A stretch of DNA of 64,000 bases, taken from positions 42,982,071 to 43,046,070 of the forward strand of contig JAQNBH010000013.1 in assembly GCA_028752905.1 (NCBI GenBank). The letters run 5' to 3'. Positions within the stretch are counted from its first letter, which is position 1, and each line of letters begins with the position of its first letter. This DNA is from Cladorhizidae sp. MBARI D1340-BT2. Its lineage: Eukaryota; Porifera; Demospongiae; Poecilosclerida; Cladorhizidae. A program made the translations under genes and the position numbers. Shown piece by piece: positions 1-10,707 of this stretch. The notes under the pieces are model-generated. The model was not told the origin of the DNA. It saw nothing but the letters and a program-made list of their open reading frames with translations, and searched no databases.

Positions 1-2
1 AG

Positions 3-1130
3 TGGGCCAGGCCTTCCTTCTATAGAGGTACTGGACCGTTCGACCGCAACAAGCCTCGCCCTCAGGGTAAAGTACCCAATTCGGACCCGTACAAACCAGA
101 CTCTACCACTGTCGAAGTCAAGGCCCCTCTCCTCCCAAACTTCGACCTAGTGAATGGCCCACGTTGCTACCACTGTCATGAGTATGGTCATGTGGCAGCC
201 AAGTGTCCCAACAAAACTTGTCTGGTAAGCATGGTAAATCATAAGTTACCTTTTGTCACCATTCCAGGTACAATCAATGGGAAAGAGGTCCGCCACCTCC
301 TAGTAGATACAGCTTGTGACCTCTCACAAGTACATCCCAGATGTTTGGCGAGGAACTATCGCCGTGAAGGACAAGTGATCATCACGGGACACAATGGCAC
401 CTCCTCCAAACATCCAACCACCATGGTCCGCCTCAGTGTGAGAGGAAAAACCATACTGCTAAGGATGGCAGTGAACTCTACACTACAATTTGATGGTCTC
501 CTGGGAACAGATTTCCCTGAATTATTCTCTCTTCTTCCCCACTCAGGACCCAGTGGCTCAGACAAGTCCATCCCCTCCCGACCAGTCCGGAGATGCAGAC
601 GACATGTGAACTATGTAGAGAACATGTCCTCCTCCACTGACTCTGAGAAGTCCAGTTTCGTCCCCACACACAGAGCCAGACCACAGACCAAGATGCAGGT
701 GCAGTCGTCTACTCCACCATCCTCTGAGTTGTGTACATCCTCTTTGGATGAAGAACTGACCCAGAACACTGGGCCTAAAGAGGAGGATCATGTACCCTAC
801 CTATCTCCTCAAGGCCACTCTATAGCTGACTTGCCTAACTTTGCAGACGATTTTTTTGTGCAGATATCAGACAAAAACCGACCGTCCCGCCACCAGAAGA
901 GGCTTGACCGACGTAGGTACGCAGCTGTACGTGGACAACCAACGCTCTTAGATGGTGGACCTGACCAGCTCAAGGAATCCCAGTCCAATGACCCATCACT
1001 AAACATCATGCGCAAGAAGTGCAACGACAGGATTGCCCCTTTCTTCCTCCGAGATGGTATCATGTTCCGTAGCTGGATCCCACCTCACCAGAAAGAGCCA
1101 ATTGACCAGGTCATCCTGCCACACAGCTAA
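3..1130 (+). pseudogene. gag C-terminus and protease region of Gmr1-like element
   Basis: The frame is open from base 3 and ends at a TAA (1128-1130). Near 165-200 it has a CCHC knuckle (C-H-C-H-E-Y-G-H...C), typical of nucleocapsid. About 40 residues later comes a retropepsin-like motif, LLVDTACDLSQV, where the usual D-[ST]-G-[AS] reads D-T-A-C, so the protease may be inactive or lineage-specific. The rest is a low-complexity linker rich in Ser and Pro. Translation stays in frame with the integrase ORF across the TAA, which suggests a nonsense mutation or a programmed stop. The true start lies left of the window. Confidence 0.75.
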
Positions 1131-3212
1131 AGAGAGTCTGTACTCAGAACGGCCCACATGGCACCATGGGTGGGCCACTTCGGTCGCAGGAGGATGACTG
1201 ACAGAATCATTCACCGCTTTTTCTGGCCTGGAGTAAGACAGGCCGTCGCAGACCTCTGCAGATGCTGCCAGACATGCCAGCGCACAGCCAAGGGAACTAC
1301 CAGGAAAGTTCCTCTGGTGCCACTACCAGTTATTTCAACACCATTTACCCGCATTGCCATGGATATGGTGGGACCACTGCCTGTGACCGAGGAAGGTCAC
1401 AGGTATATCCTCACCATCGTGGACTATGGCTCCAGATACCCAGATGCAATACCTCTCCGCACAACCACCAGTAAGGATGTAGCAGAGGCTCTGGTGGACT
1501 ACTTCTCGAGAGTCGGACTGCCGAAAGAGATCCTAACAGACAGGGGGGCAAACTTCTGTAGCCAACTGATGGACCACTTCTATGACCTCTTCAGCATACG
1601 CTCCATCAAGACGTCGGCCTATCATCCTGAGACAGATGGAATGGTGGAGCGATATAACGCAACGCTCAAAAGTGGATTACGTAAGTATGTCACAAGATTT
1701 GGTGGGCAATGGCACAAGTCACTGCCCTACTTATTGTTTGCTTTTCGAGAGACCCCACACAGCTCGACCGGATACAGTCCCTTTGAGCTGGTCTTTGGAA
1801 GAAACCCACGAGGACCCCTAGACGTGCTCAAGGAGGCATGGCAAGAACCCCATAGTTGCCCTGAAAGTGTCGTCTCGCATATGATGTCCACCTATGCTAG
1901 ACTTGAGGCAGCCAGAGACATTGCCTCCGTCACTGAACGTGACAACAAGCAACAAATGAAGTTGTGGTATGACCAGAAGGCTCGGGAGAGGTCATTTGCT
2001 GTGGGAGATTTGGTCCTTGTGCTGCTGCCATCCTCCACCAACAAGCTTTTGGCGAAATGGCAGGGACCATTCCCCATCACTGATATCCTCTCCCCAACCA
2101 CCTACCGTGTCAGGATGGCTGGCTCCAGGAAGCCTTCTCGCACGTACCATGTCAACATGCTCGCCAGGTGGGAGTCCCCTTCAGCGGTATGCCTGTACAG
2201 CTCTGTCGAGTCTCAAGTGCAGGACCACGAGGACATCCCTACCTGGTCTGACACACCTTCGCCTGATCCACCCAGAATAAATCCAGAACTTCTCCCGACC
2301 CAGAGAGAGGACCTACTCCATCTCCTTGCTGCCCACGACAAGGTGTTTAGCGATCATCCCGGACTCACAGAGCTCACCTCCATCTCCATTGATACAGGCG
2401 AGTCTGTACCCCTTAGCTCTCCCCCTTATCGCCTACCTCAGGCTCGGGTGCAGACCGTAAAGGATGAGATAGCGTCTATGTTGAGGGCTGGCATTATTGA
2501 GGTAAGCAGGAGTCCATGGGCCGCACCAATAGTCCTCGTTACAAAAAAGGATGGGTCACTTAGGTTGTGTGTAGACTACCGCAAACTCAATGCGGTGACC
2601 CGCCCCGACCCCTTCCCTATGCCGAGAGTAGAAGACCTCTTAGACGGTCTCTCAGGGGCCAGTTTTATCACAACCCTCGATTTGACAAAAGGATATTGGC
2701 AGGTGCCAGTGGCCGAGGCCTCACGGGAGAAGACTGCTTTCACAACGCCATTTGGAAAATATCAGTTCTCCGTGATGCCCTTCGGCCTCGTCGGAGCACC
2801 TGCTACCTTCCAACGCCTTATGAACTCTCTAGTGGGTGACCTGACGACCCACGTCGCTGCCTACATGGACGACCTGGTTGTCTTCAGTACCACTTGGACA
2901 GATCACATGGCTCACATACATGAAACACTCTGCAGGCTGGATGGGGCAGGATTGACAGTGAAGATGAGCAAGTGCCAATTCAGCATGCACGAATGCCTCT
3001 ACCTTGGCCACAGAGTGGGACATGGCCAGGTACAGCCTGACTCTGCCAAGGTCCACTCCATCAAAAACTTCATTCGTCCTCGGACAAAGAAAGACGTCCG
3101 GTCTTTTCTCGGGTTGGCTGGGTATTATCGGAGATTTGTACCCCACTACGCCGACATTTCAGCCCCACTATCTGACCTCACATGTAAGGAACTCTCAAAC
3201 AAGGTCAAGTAG
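1131..3212 (+). pseudogene. integrase-reverse transcriptase polyprotein segment, Gmr1-like
   Basis: The first ATG is at 1158, but the first His of the integrase HHCC zinc finger is the codon just before it (1155-1157), so the native protein began upstream. The integrase core shows the DDE residues: D in AMDMVGPLP (about residue 69 from the ATG), D in LTDRGANF, and E in DGMVERYN. A GPF-type C-terminal motif (KWQGPFPITDI) follows. Next comes a Ty3-type RT with LCVDYRKLN, LDLTKGYWQVPV, PFGLVGAPATFQ and the catalytic YMDD (about residue 569). The frame ends at a TAG (3210-3212) in the connection before RNase H. Apart from the two stops the domains look intact. Confidence 0.88.
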
Positions 3213-3779
3213 ACAGACGTCCATCAGTCAGCATTTGAGCAACTCAAGCAGTCACTCTCAACTGACCCTGTCCTGCAGGGACCCGACTACACTCAACCAT
3301 TCATACTGCAGACAGATGCCTCTGACGTGGGCATTGCTGCTGTCCTCAGCCAACATTCAGACGAGAATGGAGATCGCCCCATTGCTTTCTATTCAAGGAA
3401 GCTCTGTAGCCGCGAGAGAAATTATGCAGCCGTGGAACGTGAATGCCTGGCCATAGTCGATGGTGTCCGACACTTCGAAGTCTACCTCACAGGAGTCTCC
3501 TTCACAATAGTAACCGACCACAGTTGTTTACGCTACCTACATAATATGAAGGATGTTGGTGGTCGACTGAGCAGGTGGTCCCTACGTCTTCAACCATTCT
3601 CCTACTCCATCATTCACTGTCCTGGAGCCGACAACGGCAACGCAGATGGTCTGTCCCATCAAGCCTGGATCGCAGACGCACCAGATAATCTGCCCCATGA
3701 CTCGCTGCAGGAGGGGGAGGGGAGGAGTGTTGGGGATCCCCAACCCATGGAGAACCCCAGACCACAACATACTAACTGA
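3213..3779 (+). pseudogene. RNase H domain of Gmr1-like element
   Basis: This continues the same frame after the TAG. The RNase H signature is clear: FILQTDASDVGIAAVLSQ carries the first catalytic Asp, RNYAAVERECLAIV the Glu, and IVTDHSCLRYL the second Asp. GADNGNADGLSHQ near the end matches the usual RNase H terminus of Ty3 elements, where gypsy proteins typically read DALSR. The coding frame runs about 50 bases into the proposed 3' LTR before stopping at TGA. Confidence 0.85.
3709..3727 (+). promoter_or_regulatory. polypurine tract of Gmr1-like element
   Basis: A run of 19 purines (A/G only) lies immediately before the TGTTGGGG that starts the proposed LTR. This is the expected position of the plus-strand primer. 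It sits inside the RNase H reading frame. Confidence 0.75.
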
Positions 3780-4038
3780 ACCATTACCTAATTAGGGCAT
3801 AATCTAGTAGCATGAGAAGTAACCACTACAATGTATAATTAGCTAGATCACGTGAACTGTACATGTATCATATATTACCAAATAAGGTCCTGGCTGGGAC
3901 TCAGGTGGTAGCCTATTTAAGGGAGCCACCATAGAGGCCCAGACAGAACCAGCTGAGTTGTATTATTAATGAAGCATCTTCTATGATCTTTTCCTCTACC
4001 GCATCCATTCATCCCGCAACTTCCCCAAATGCCTAACA
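3728..4038 (+). repeat. 3' LTR of Gmr1-like element
   Basis: The segment starts TGTT and ends AACA, a 4-bp inverted repeat of the TG...CA type, directly after the polypurine tract. It contains CTATTTAAGG near 3912, a TATA-like promoter sequence. Its length, about 311 bp, is normal for an LTR. The matching 5' LTR is outside the window, so the call rests on position, termini and promoter-like content. Confidence 0.65.
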
Positions 4039-4216
<178 letters not shown>

Positions 4217-4249
4217 CTGTTACAGTAAAATTAAAGTAAAAAAATTAAC

Positions 4250-4990
4250 CCATCTTTTATTTTGAGTCATGAAGTGCTCCCAAAAAGCCTAGGTAGTGTC
4301 CTCCTCCTCCCTCCATTTTCTGTTTTTAAGACTTCATTTTGTTTGTAGGGTGAGTATAGAGAAGCTGAAGTGGGTGGCTGGTTGATGATGATACATTAAG
4401 GGATGATGGCCAGCTGGTCCTGGTTGTCCATATCTTATGAGAGCCTTGAGTAGCCAGCTTTGCTGACCCCATCATTGGCCTGGTCCTGGCTGTCCATATC
4501 TTATGAGAGCCTTGAGTTGCCAGCTTTGCTGACTCCATCATTAGCCTGATCCTGGTTGTCCATATCTTATGAGAGCCTTGAGTTGCCAGCTTTGCTGACC
4601 CCATCATTGGCTAGTTAGTGTCTTGTATTTCTCCCCCTCCTCCCTCTCTCCCTCCTCTTCTCCACCGCCTACTCCTCCTATTTCTCCTCCTGCTCCTGCC
4701 CTACCTCTACCTCCTCCTCATCTCCTCCTCTTCCTCCCACATGTACTCCTTCTCTTCTCTCCTCCTCCAGGCTGGCCTACTGGCATAATGGTGGCAACTA
4801 CCATACAGTTTATTTTAGTGTCAATGATAGCTCTCTCTGAGTGGACATTGTGGAGTTAGGTTGGTAAGACAAGTGATTGGGGAGGCATGCAATTTGTAAG
4901 ATGTCTGTCTACCTGCAAAATAAAATGCTCAATCAACTTTAAACTTCTTGTGAGTGTTGCTTATGCACATACATAGCCATCAATCTCCCT
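4250..4990. repeat. composite repeat R1, copy A
   Basis: Conserved pieces occur in the same order at 25975-27590 and partly at 36915-37285. They are a block around TTTATTTTGAGTCATG, a 66-bp tandem array (here 3 units, 4412-4612), a pyrimidine-rich CTCCTC stretch (4625-4770), and a unique tail ending near TAAAATGCTCAATCAAC. A more diverged pyrimidine tract and tail is at 30500-30900. It carries no recognisable protein. It probably represents an old non-autonomous element or part of the duplicon. Confidence 0.8.
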
Positions 4991-5089
4991 CTCTATTTAA
5001 TATATAATAATGTGTAAATAATCATAATGTGATATATATATATAATTATTATATGTGTATATATATAATTATACTTAGAAGGTAGTGTG

Positions 5090-5602
5090 CTGGTGAAGAT
5101 ATAGATATGTAATCACAAGGTGTGTGTACATATAATATTTACAATTGAAGAAATGAGTTCCACCAAACACCACCTGTTTGGAGACAAAAAGACTAGCATG
5201 TTTGAGTCTGTGTGTGATAGAGATGTAGAGTGTGTGGGCACCACTGATGTACCAAGACACACTATGTATTGTTACATACAACATTCCAAGAGAACCCGAT
5301 ATGCTTGAGGAGACTTCAACATCTTGTTTGGAGACACAAAGACTAGCCCAGTATGTGTGCGAGTGTGTGTGATAGAGATGTAGAGAATGTGTGGGCACCA
5401 CTGGTGCACCAACACAACACTTACATACCACATTCCAAGCCAACCCGATATGCTTGAGGAGACTTCAACAGCAGCACCCTGTTCCCATAAATCATGATGA
5501 ACTCATATCTACACTAGCAAGACTTAAGCAACACTGAGCAGTGGACCAGCTGACATGAATCAAGGGCTGCGTACTTCATGTATGAGCTTCGTGTGTGTGT
5601 GT

Positions 5603-5638
<36 letters not shown>

Positions 5639-5720
5639 CATGAATCAAGAGCTGCATACTTCATCTATGATTTCTTGTGTGGTGTGTGTGTGTGACATGA
5701 ATCCACTAGACCTGGTTCTG
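5090..5720. repeat. repeat R2 (copy A) with TG microsatellite
   Basis: Two diverged direct copies of a GTTTGGAGACA(A)AAAGACTAG module lie at 5175-5300 and 5328-5460. Each is followed by GATAGAGATGTAGAG and GTGGGCACCACTG. Sequence from 5360 to 5590 is nearly identical to 38230-38460. A (TG)n run occupies 5590-5637. The reading frames across this stretch are repeat-derived and not credible genes. Confidence 0.8.
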
Positions 5721-5892
5721 GTTGCAACTATTGACTGTCTAGATCTTATTCAACTACTGACACTTTATAGTGTAGAGCTCGTCAGGTCCGTGAAAGGGTC
5801 GCTAGAATCCTGACCTTCTCAACTTTGCAGTTTGGTGGCTTCAGCTGCCATCTCTGCATGATGGGAATCTTCCAGATCTCACTGCTCACGCC

Positions 5893-6118
5893 CTCCCCTC
5901 CCCTGCTTGCCTGTGCTCATGTCCTGCTTGCCTGTGCTCATGTCCTCCCCTCCCCTGCTTGCCTGTGCTCATGTCCTCCCCTCCCCTGCTTGCCTGTGCT
6001 CATGTCCTCCCCTCCCCTGTTTGCCTGTGCTCATGTCCTCCCCTCCCCTGCTTGCCTGTGCTCATGTCCTCCCCTCCCCTGCTTGCCTGTGCTCATGTCC
6101 TCCCCTCCCCTGCTGTGT
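5893..6118. repeat. 31-bp minisatellite, about 7 units
   Basis: The unit contains CCTCCCCTCCCCTGCTTGCC and TGTGCTCATGT. The same unit forms a second array at 53375-53690. Because 31 is not a multiple of 3, all three frames stay open and give artefactual Cys/Pro-rich ORFs. Confidence 0.93.
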
Positions 6119-6242
6119 CACACAACACCTCTCTGATGGTTGTGCAGATGGCAGTCCTCAACCCGCCTGTACTCTGCTGGATATTGCTAGTAGTTACTCT
6201 CAATTGAAGTCATCCAGAACTTCCTGTGGCACTGCACAGTCC

Positions 6243-7790
6243 ATGACTGCAGCCCAGAAGTGGCATCTGTTGAACCACCTCAACCATCCTGTCTTCCTGA
6301 CTCTCTCTGGCTTGATTTCTCATTTACCTTCTTCCACAGCTTCTGGCCTTGATTTGACCTCCTCTAGAATGCTCAAATCCACATGCCTATCTCCCCTTAC
6401 ATATATCTTTAACTTATCCTTGTCTCAAGGACGTCTTCCAGTTGATTGGAAAAACTCCTTCATTGTTCCCAGCCTACAAAAATGTTTATTGTCAATCCCT
6501 CTGACTACCGGCCCATTTCATTACTCTCTCCAATTTGTAAGCTGCTTGAAAAGCACATTCACTCTCTCCTTGACAAATTCTGTATTGAACTCTTCTTCTC
6601 AATTTGGTTTTCTTCCCCACTGGTCCACTTCATCAGCCCTTCTCTTGGTTAATCATTCCTTTCACTCTCTTCTTCAAACTGATAGGCACTTGTTTTCTAG
6701 ATCTCAAAAAGGCCTTTGATTCTGTTCCTCACAAACCATTAATTGATCTTCTTTCCTTCCTGCACTTCCTTCGTTACCTCACTAACTGGCTTCATTCCTA
6801 CCTTTCAGCACGTCTGCAACAAGTGATGGTCACAGGCACCACCTCCTCACCTGTGCCTGTATCTTCTGGTGTCCCTCAGGGATCTATAATAGGTCCTCTC
6901 TTCTTTATCACTTATGTCAATGGTGTGTGTAACGTGCCCTTGTCTGTCTCCTCTAAGCTTATTCTCTACATCGATGAAATCCTTCTTTTTCGCCCCATCA
7001 ATTCTCATTCTGATTTTTCTGTCTTTCAGAAAGACCTAAACTGTATCTCTGCCTGGCTTGCTCCCCAATCTCTCACACTTAATCTAATGAAGTCTAAATG
7101 CATGCTTATTTCTTATAAACAATCTCTTGTTACTAAGGCCCTACCACCTCTGTGCACCACTGGTTCTCCACTTCAGTTGGTGACTGAGTTCAAGTACCCG
7201 GGAATCCTCTTTTTTTCGTCTCTATCCTGGACCTATCACCTCTTCCAAGACCAGTAAATCACTTTGTCTTCTCTACCATCATTTCTACTGCTAGTCAAAC
7301 ACTTCTACTCTTCTTTGCCTCTACACTTCTCTTATCCGTCATCTGGAGTACTGTTCTTTCCTCAGGGACTCTCAATTGTCTCATCTTTCATCTCATCTTG
7401 AGACCTGTAAATTGTGTAGTAAACAATGGTCCTACTCACTAAGCTTTATCTTCCATTTCTATCCTCTCGCTGCCATAATGCCAAACTTAACTTCTTCTTC
7501 AAACTTCTTTACAATAACAGATTTTCCTTCTAGCCTCCCACCAAGCCAACCTCCTCCCTCACAACTTTCGATCCTTCCACCCCAGACCTGTAATCATCTG
7601 CTAATCCCATGCAGAACTCAGTCTGCTTACCTCTCATTTCCCCTGCTACTGCTAGGCTCTGGGACTCTCTCCCAATTACATTAAATCACTTGGGCAATTT
7701 AAGCACTATATTCAACACCTCTTATTGGCACTTTGACTTTTAACTACTTGACTATAATCAACTTAATATACTCCTCCAGGTATTTGTTGA
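6243..7790 (+). pseudogene. degenerate LINE reverse transcriptase, copy A
   Basis: Non-LTR RT motifs are spread over shifting frames: PSDYRPISLLSPICKLLEKH (6490-6560), FLDLKKAFDSVPHKPL (6690-6745), SGVPQGSIIGPLFF (6870-6910) and LYIDEILLF where YADD is expected (6965-6990). A C-terminal stretch is near 7440-7680. The motifs resemble the Jockey/CR1/L2 group. There are at least three frameshifts, the catalytic box is altered (IDE), and no endonuclease is visible. A near-identical relic lies at 39322-40860 in the same position relative to a TRIM gene. Confidence 0.85.
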
Positions 7791-8490
7791 CTTATTTTTA
7801 CTCTTCATATGAGCCTCTTGGCTGCACCAGGTACTTCCCACTCAGTTCCTTGATGGTTGTAATCCTAGTGTCCATCATGTGTGGCTGGCAGAGCAGCCCT
7901 GGATAGCGTAGGGCCGGCAGGTGGACGGTGTTCTGTATTGCTTGAGCTATTTTCTGTGAGGACAACTCGAGGGGCAAGTTATATAATAATGAAGAGAGAG
8001 AGAGAGCTCTACCCCCATATATCTCACCACCTGTTTGGAGACAAAAAGGCTCTCCCTTGTGGCTACTAGCCCACATACACACACCAGTGTGTTTCCTAGG
8101 CTACACCTGAATCAGGTCTGGTGGAGGGCATGGGACATGTAGTGTGCAGTAGGCCTGGGAGAGTTCTCCTTATCTGCTTGGACAATACATATGTATGGCT
8201 GCATGACTACCACTCTCCTCTCTCTACAGCATCAAAGAAAGTTGAGACTATAATATAATTACACATCTTATGTGTAGTACTGCCTTACTACCAACATGTC
8301 TCACAATCCCAGTCTTGTCTCTGCACATGTGCAATACCAGATGACACGCCCTATTTTGTGGGTGCAGCATTACTCATGAATATAATTAAGGCCACACCCG
8401 ATTTGCACTGTTTCCTGTAGCTCTTGAGTCTGCTGAAGTTCTGTATCTAAAGTGTTTCTCAACTACTAGTTCTCTCTAAACATTGCAACC
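7791..8490 (+). promoter_or_regulatory. conserved 5' flank of TRIM gene A
   Basis: This stretch is nearly identical to 40850-41566 and, from about 7975, to 56470-56982. It includes a TATAATTAAG at 8381-8390, 110 bp before the ATG in all three genes. A pyrimidine tract plus CTACAG at 8215-8229 could be a splice acceptor of a 5'-UTR exon. It ends in ACCATGG, a good Kozak context. Core-promoter assignment is inference from conservation and spacing. Confidence 0.5.
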
Positions 8491-10707
8491 ATGGCTAGAG
8501 ACATGGAGGAGGCTGAAAAGTATTTGATGGAGTTAGAGAAGGAGATCACATGTTCCATCTGCCAGGAGGACTACACTCTGCCCAAGGCCCTCCCTTGCCT
8601 CCATTGCTACTGCAAGAACTGCATCCTCAAGCTAGCCCTCAGGACAGGCAAAGACCAGCCTTTCCCTTGCCCAGAGTGTCGCCATGAAACCACCCTGCCT
8701 GAGGGCAATGAAGACCATCTCAAAACGGCTTTCCATATCAACCGCCTCAAAGAACTGTATGCCAAGCAGAAGAGAGCTCTTAGCAAGGAGGAGGTGGAGT
8801 GTGAGATATGCACCACCTCTTTAGTCAAAGCTGAATCATTTTGCCGACAATGTGACAAGTTCATGTGTGAGAAATGTGTGGAGGCACATCTGAGGATGAA
8901 AGTTGTCTTTGATGGCCATGAAGTTCTCTCTTTGGATGAGGTGAAGAAGGAGAGAGATAAAGATGTCCTCCCCAAAGATCGTCCTGCTAAGAAGTGCCAA
9001 CTTCACACAAAGTCGCTCAAATTGTTCTGCTTCGACTGTGATGTTTTAATTTGTCGCTACTGCACACTAAAGGACCACAGGGACCACCTCTTTGACTTCA
9101 CCAACTTAGCAGCTGAGAAGAAGAGAAAAGAGCTGATGGAGAGCTTGAGGCCTCTGAGAAAAGTGGCGGCCAATCTCTCTTGTGCTGTTGAAGAGATACA
9201 GACCACGGAATCTGAGCTAGCAGCCCAGGGAGAGTCTGTAGCCAACACCATCGGGAAGTCCTTCGAGGAGCTGCACGCTATCATTGAAAGGCACAAGGAG
9301 AAGTTGTTAGAGGAGACCAAAAAGAGAGTGTCTGAAAAAATGGAGAAGCTAGATGGACAAAAGGATGACATTTCCATTTCCCTTGCAGAGATGCAGAGCA
9401 TTGTGGACTACACCGAGCAGTGTGTGAAGCATTGTTCCAATGATGAAGTTATGTGCACACATGCTGAGTTAGAGAGTAGGATCCAGAAAATAATAATTGA
9501 AGACAGCGCCAAGCCTGGGCAGAAGCTTACAACAATGGAGGAGGTTGATGTAGCGGTGGAGGTGAGCTGTGCTGAAGCACTGGAGCAGCTCCTCCAGACC
9601 CAGGCTAAGATAACTCGACTTCCCATCACTCTAGTCATCAACACTGTGTCCAGCAAGGCTGAGGCTGGGAAGTTATCGGAAGTGGTCTTGTGCACCACTC
9701 AACTCTGTGGCAACAAGCCATCAACACGTGCTGTTCCAATAGACTGCCATATGAAGTGTCTGCACAGTGGAGCTCACATCAAAGCCAGCACCAAAGAAAT
9801 TGGAGCCGACAAATATCGCATCCAGTTCACACCCACTCACCGTGGACGACATGAACTTACAATCTCATTGGACGGGCATCAAGTAGCAGGCAGTCCCTTC
9901 TCTGTACTTGTCCCCATCCCACCCACTCAACTAGACAAGCCTGTCAAGGTGTGGGGTGGTATAAGAAAGCCTTGTGGTGTCACTGTCAACTCCGTGGATG
10001 AGCTTATAGTCGCTGAATGTGGAGGAGATGTCGTTGTGTTGGATAGAGAGGGGAAAAGATTGAGAAGTACCAATCACTCGGAACATAAATTTAAACATTT
10101 ACAAGGTATTGCTGTAGACAGTGAAGACAACATCTATTTCATTGATGCAGGCACTAATCGAATCTTCAAGTCGAACAAGAACTGCAGCAAGGTTCAAGTG
10201 CACAGAGTCCAGCAAGTGAATGGTCCAGGACATATCGATGTTGCAGTAGTTGGAGATGAAGTGATGGTTACTGAATGTGGCAATGGAGGTAGGATCACGG
10301 TGTATGACAGAGAACTGAAATATGTGAGACAGATTGTTGGTACAGATAAAAACATATTGTGGGGCCTATCTCCTGACAGTCATCAAAACGTGTATGTCAG
10401 TAGTCGTTGGAGCTCTAGTATTCAAGTCTTCAGTAATGATGGTGCATTCCTACGCTACTTTGGTTGTGATGAGGATGGTGTGAAGAGGTTGAAGTATCCA
10501 TGTGGTGTGTGTGTAGCTGGTCAGTATGTGTATGTGGCAGACTATGATGTATGTAAGATAGTAGTGTTCACCACTGAGGGAGACTATGTCACCTCATTTG
10601 GTGGTGGAGGCTATTTGGATGTGTGTGTAGATCAAGATGGGTTTGTGTATGCTAGTAACTATTCCTCTAATAAGATTGATATATTTTATTTTTCTGTTGG
10701 CAATTAG
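8491..10707 (+). CDS. TRIM-NHL protein A (TRIM2/3/71-like E3 ubiquitin ligase)
   Basis: An intronless 738-residue protein. The RING finger spans C21-C63 (C-x2-C...C-x-H-x2-C-x-C-x2-C...C-x2-C). A first B-box starts at C104 and a second at C169 (C-x2-H...H-x2-H, ending H199). A coiled coil covers roughly 205-330, a filamin/Ig-type domain about 400-475, and a six-bladed NHL propeller about 485-735. This is the class VII TRIM layout: a cytoplasmic E3 ligase whose filamin and NHL domains bind RNA or protein partners. B-box 2 reads ICRYC where both paralogues have ICRDC. The stop used by paralogue B is TAT here, so A runs six residues further. The ATG has Kozak context and is shared by all three copies. 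Confidence 0.92.
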   Translation: MARDMEEAEKYLMELEKEITCSICQEDYTLPKALPCLHCYCKNCILKLALRTGKDQPFPCPECRHETTLPEGNEDHLKTAFHINRLKELYAKQKRALSKEEVECEICTTSLVKAESFCRQCDKFMCEKCVEAHLRMKVVFDGHEVLSLDEVKKERDKDVLPKDRPAKKCQLHTKSLKLFCFDCDVLICRYCTLKDHRDHLFDFTNLAAEKKRKELMESLRPLRKVAANLSCAVEEIQTTESELAAQGESVANTIGKSFEELHAIIERHKEKLLEETKKRVSEKMEKLDGQKDDISISLAEMQSIVDYTEQCVKHCSNDEVMCTHAELESRIQKIIIEDSAKPGQKLTTMEEVDVAVEVSCAEALEQLLQTQAKITRLPITLVINTVSSKAEAGKLSEVVLCTTQLCGNKPSTRAVPIDCHMKCLHSGAHIKASTKEIGADKYRIQFTPTHRGRHELTISLDGHQVAGSPFSVLVPIPPTQLDKPVKVWGGIRKPCGVTVNSVDELIVAECGGDVVVLDREGKRLRSTNHSEHKFKHLQGIAVDSEDNIYFIDAGTNRIFKSNKNCSKVQVHRVQQVNGPGHIDVAVVGDEVMVTECGNGGRITVYDRELKYVRQIVGTDKNILWGLSPDSHQNVYVSSRWSSSIQVFSNDGAFLRYFGCDEDGVKRLKYPCGVCVAGQYVYVADYDVCKIVVFTTEGDYVTSFGGGGYLDVCVDQDGFVYASNYSSNKIDIFYFSVGN

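Larger units (their letters stand above)
1..4038 (+). mobile_element. Gmr1-like Ty3-type LTR retrotransposon, 5' truncated by window edge
   Basis: One reading frame runs from the window edge to 3779. It encodes in order a CCHC knuckle, a retropepsin-like segment, an integrase, a reverse transcriptase and RNase H, then a purine tract and an LTR. Integrase upstream of RT is the order of the Gmr1-like group of Ty3 elements; ordinary Ty3/gypsy elements have it last. Two in-frame stops (1128-1130 and 3210-3212) break the frame without shifting it, so the copy looks recently inactivated. The gag N-terminus and the 5' LTR lie outside the window. The 3' end abuts an ATT microsatellite. Confidence 0.85.

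Noticed and set aside
5825..6136. Cys/Pro-rich SPPLLACAHVLP secreted-looking protein
   Set aside because: A 31-bp minisatellite open in all frames; the same frame runs into an unrelated LINE relic. The parallel frames at 53297-53846 are rejected for the same reason.
8607..9698. Minus-strand ORFs inside the TRIM genes
   Set aside because: Shadows of the strongly supported plus-strand TRIM coding sequence; the same applies to those in copies B and C.
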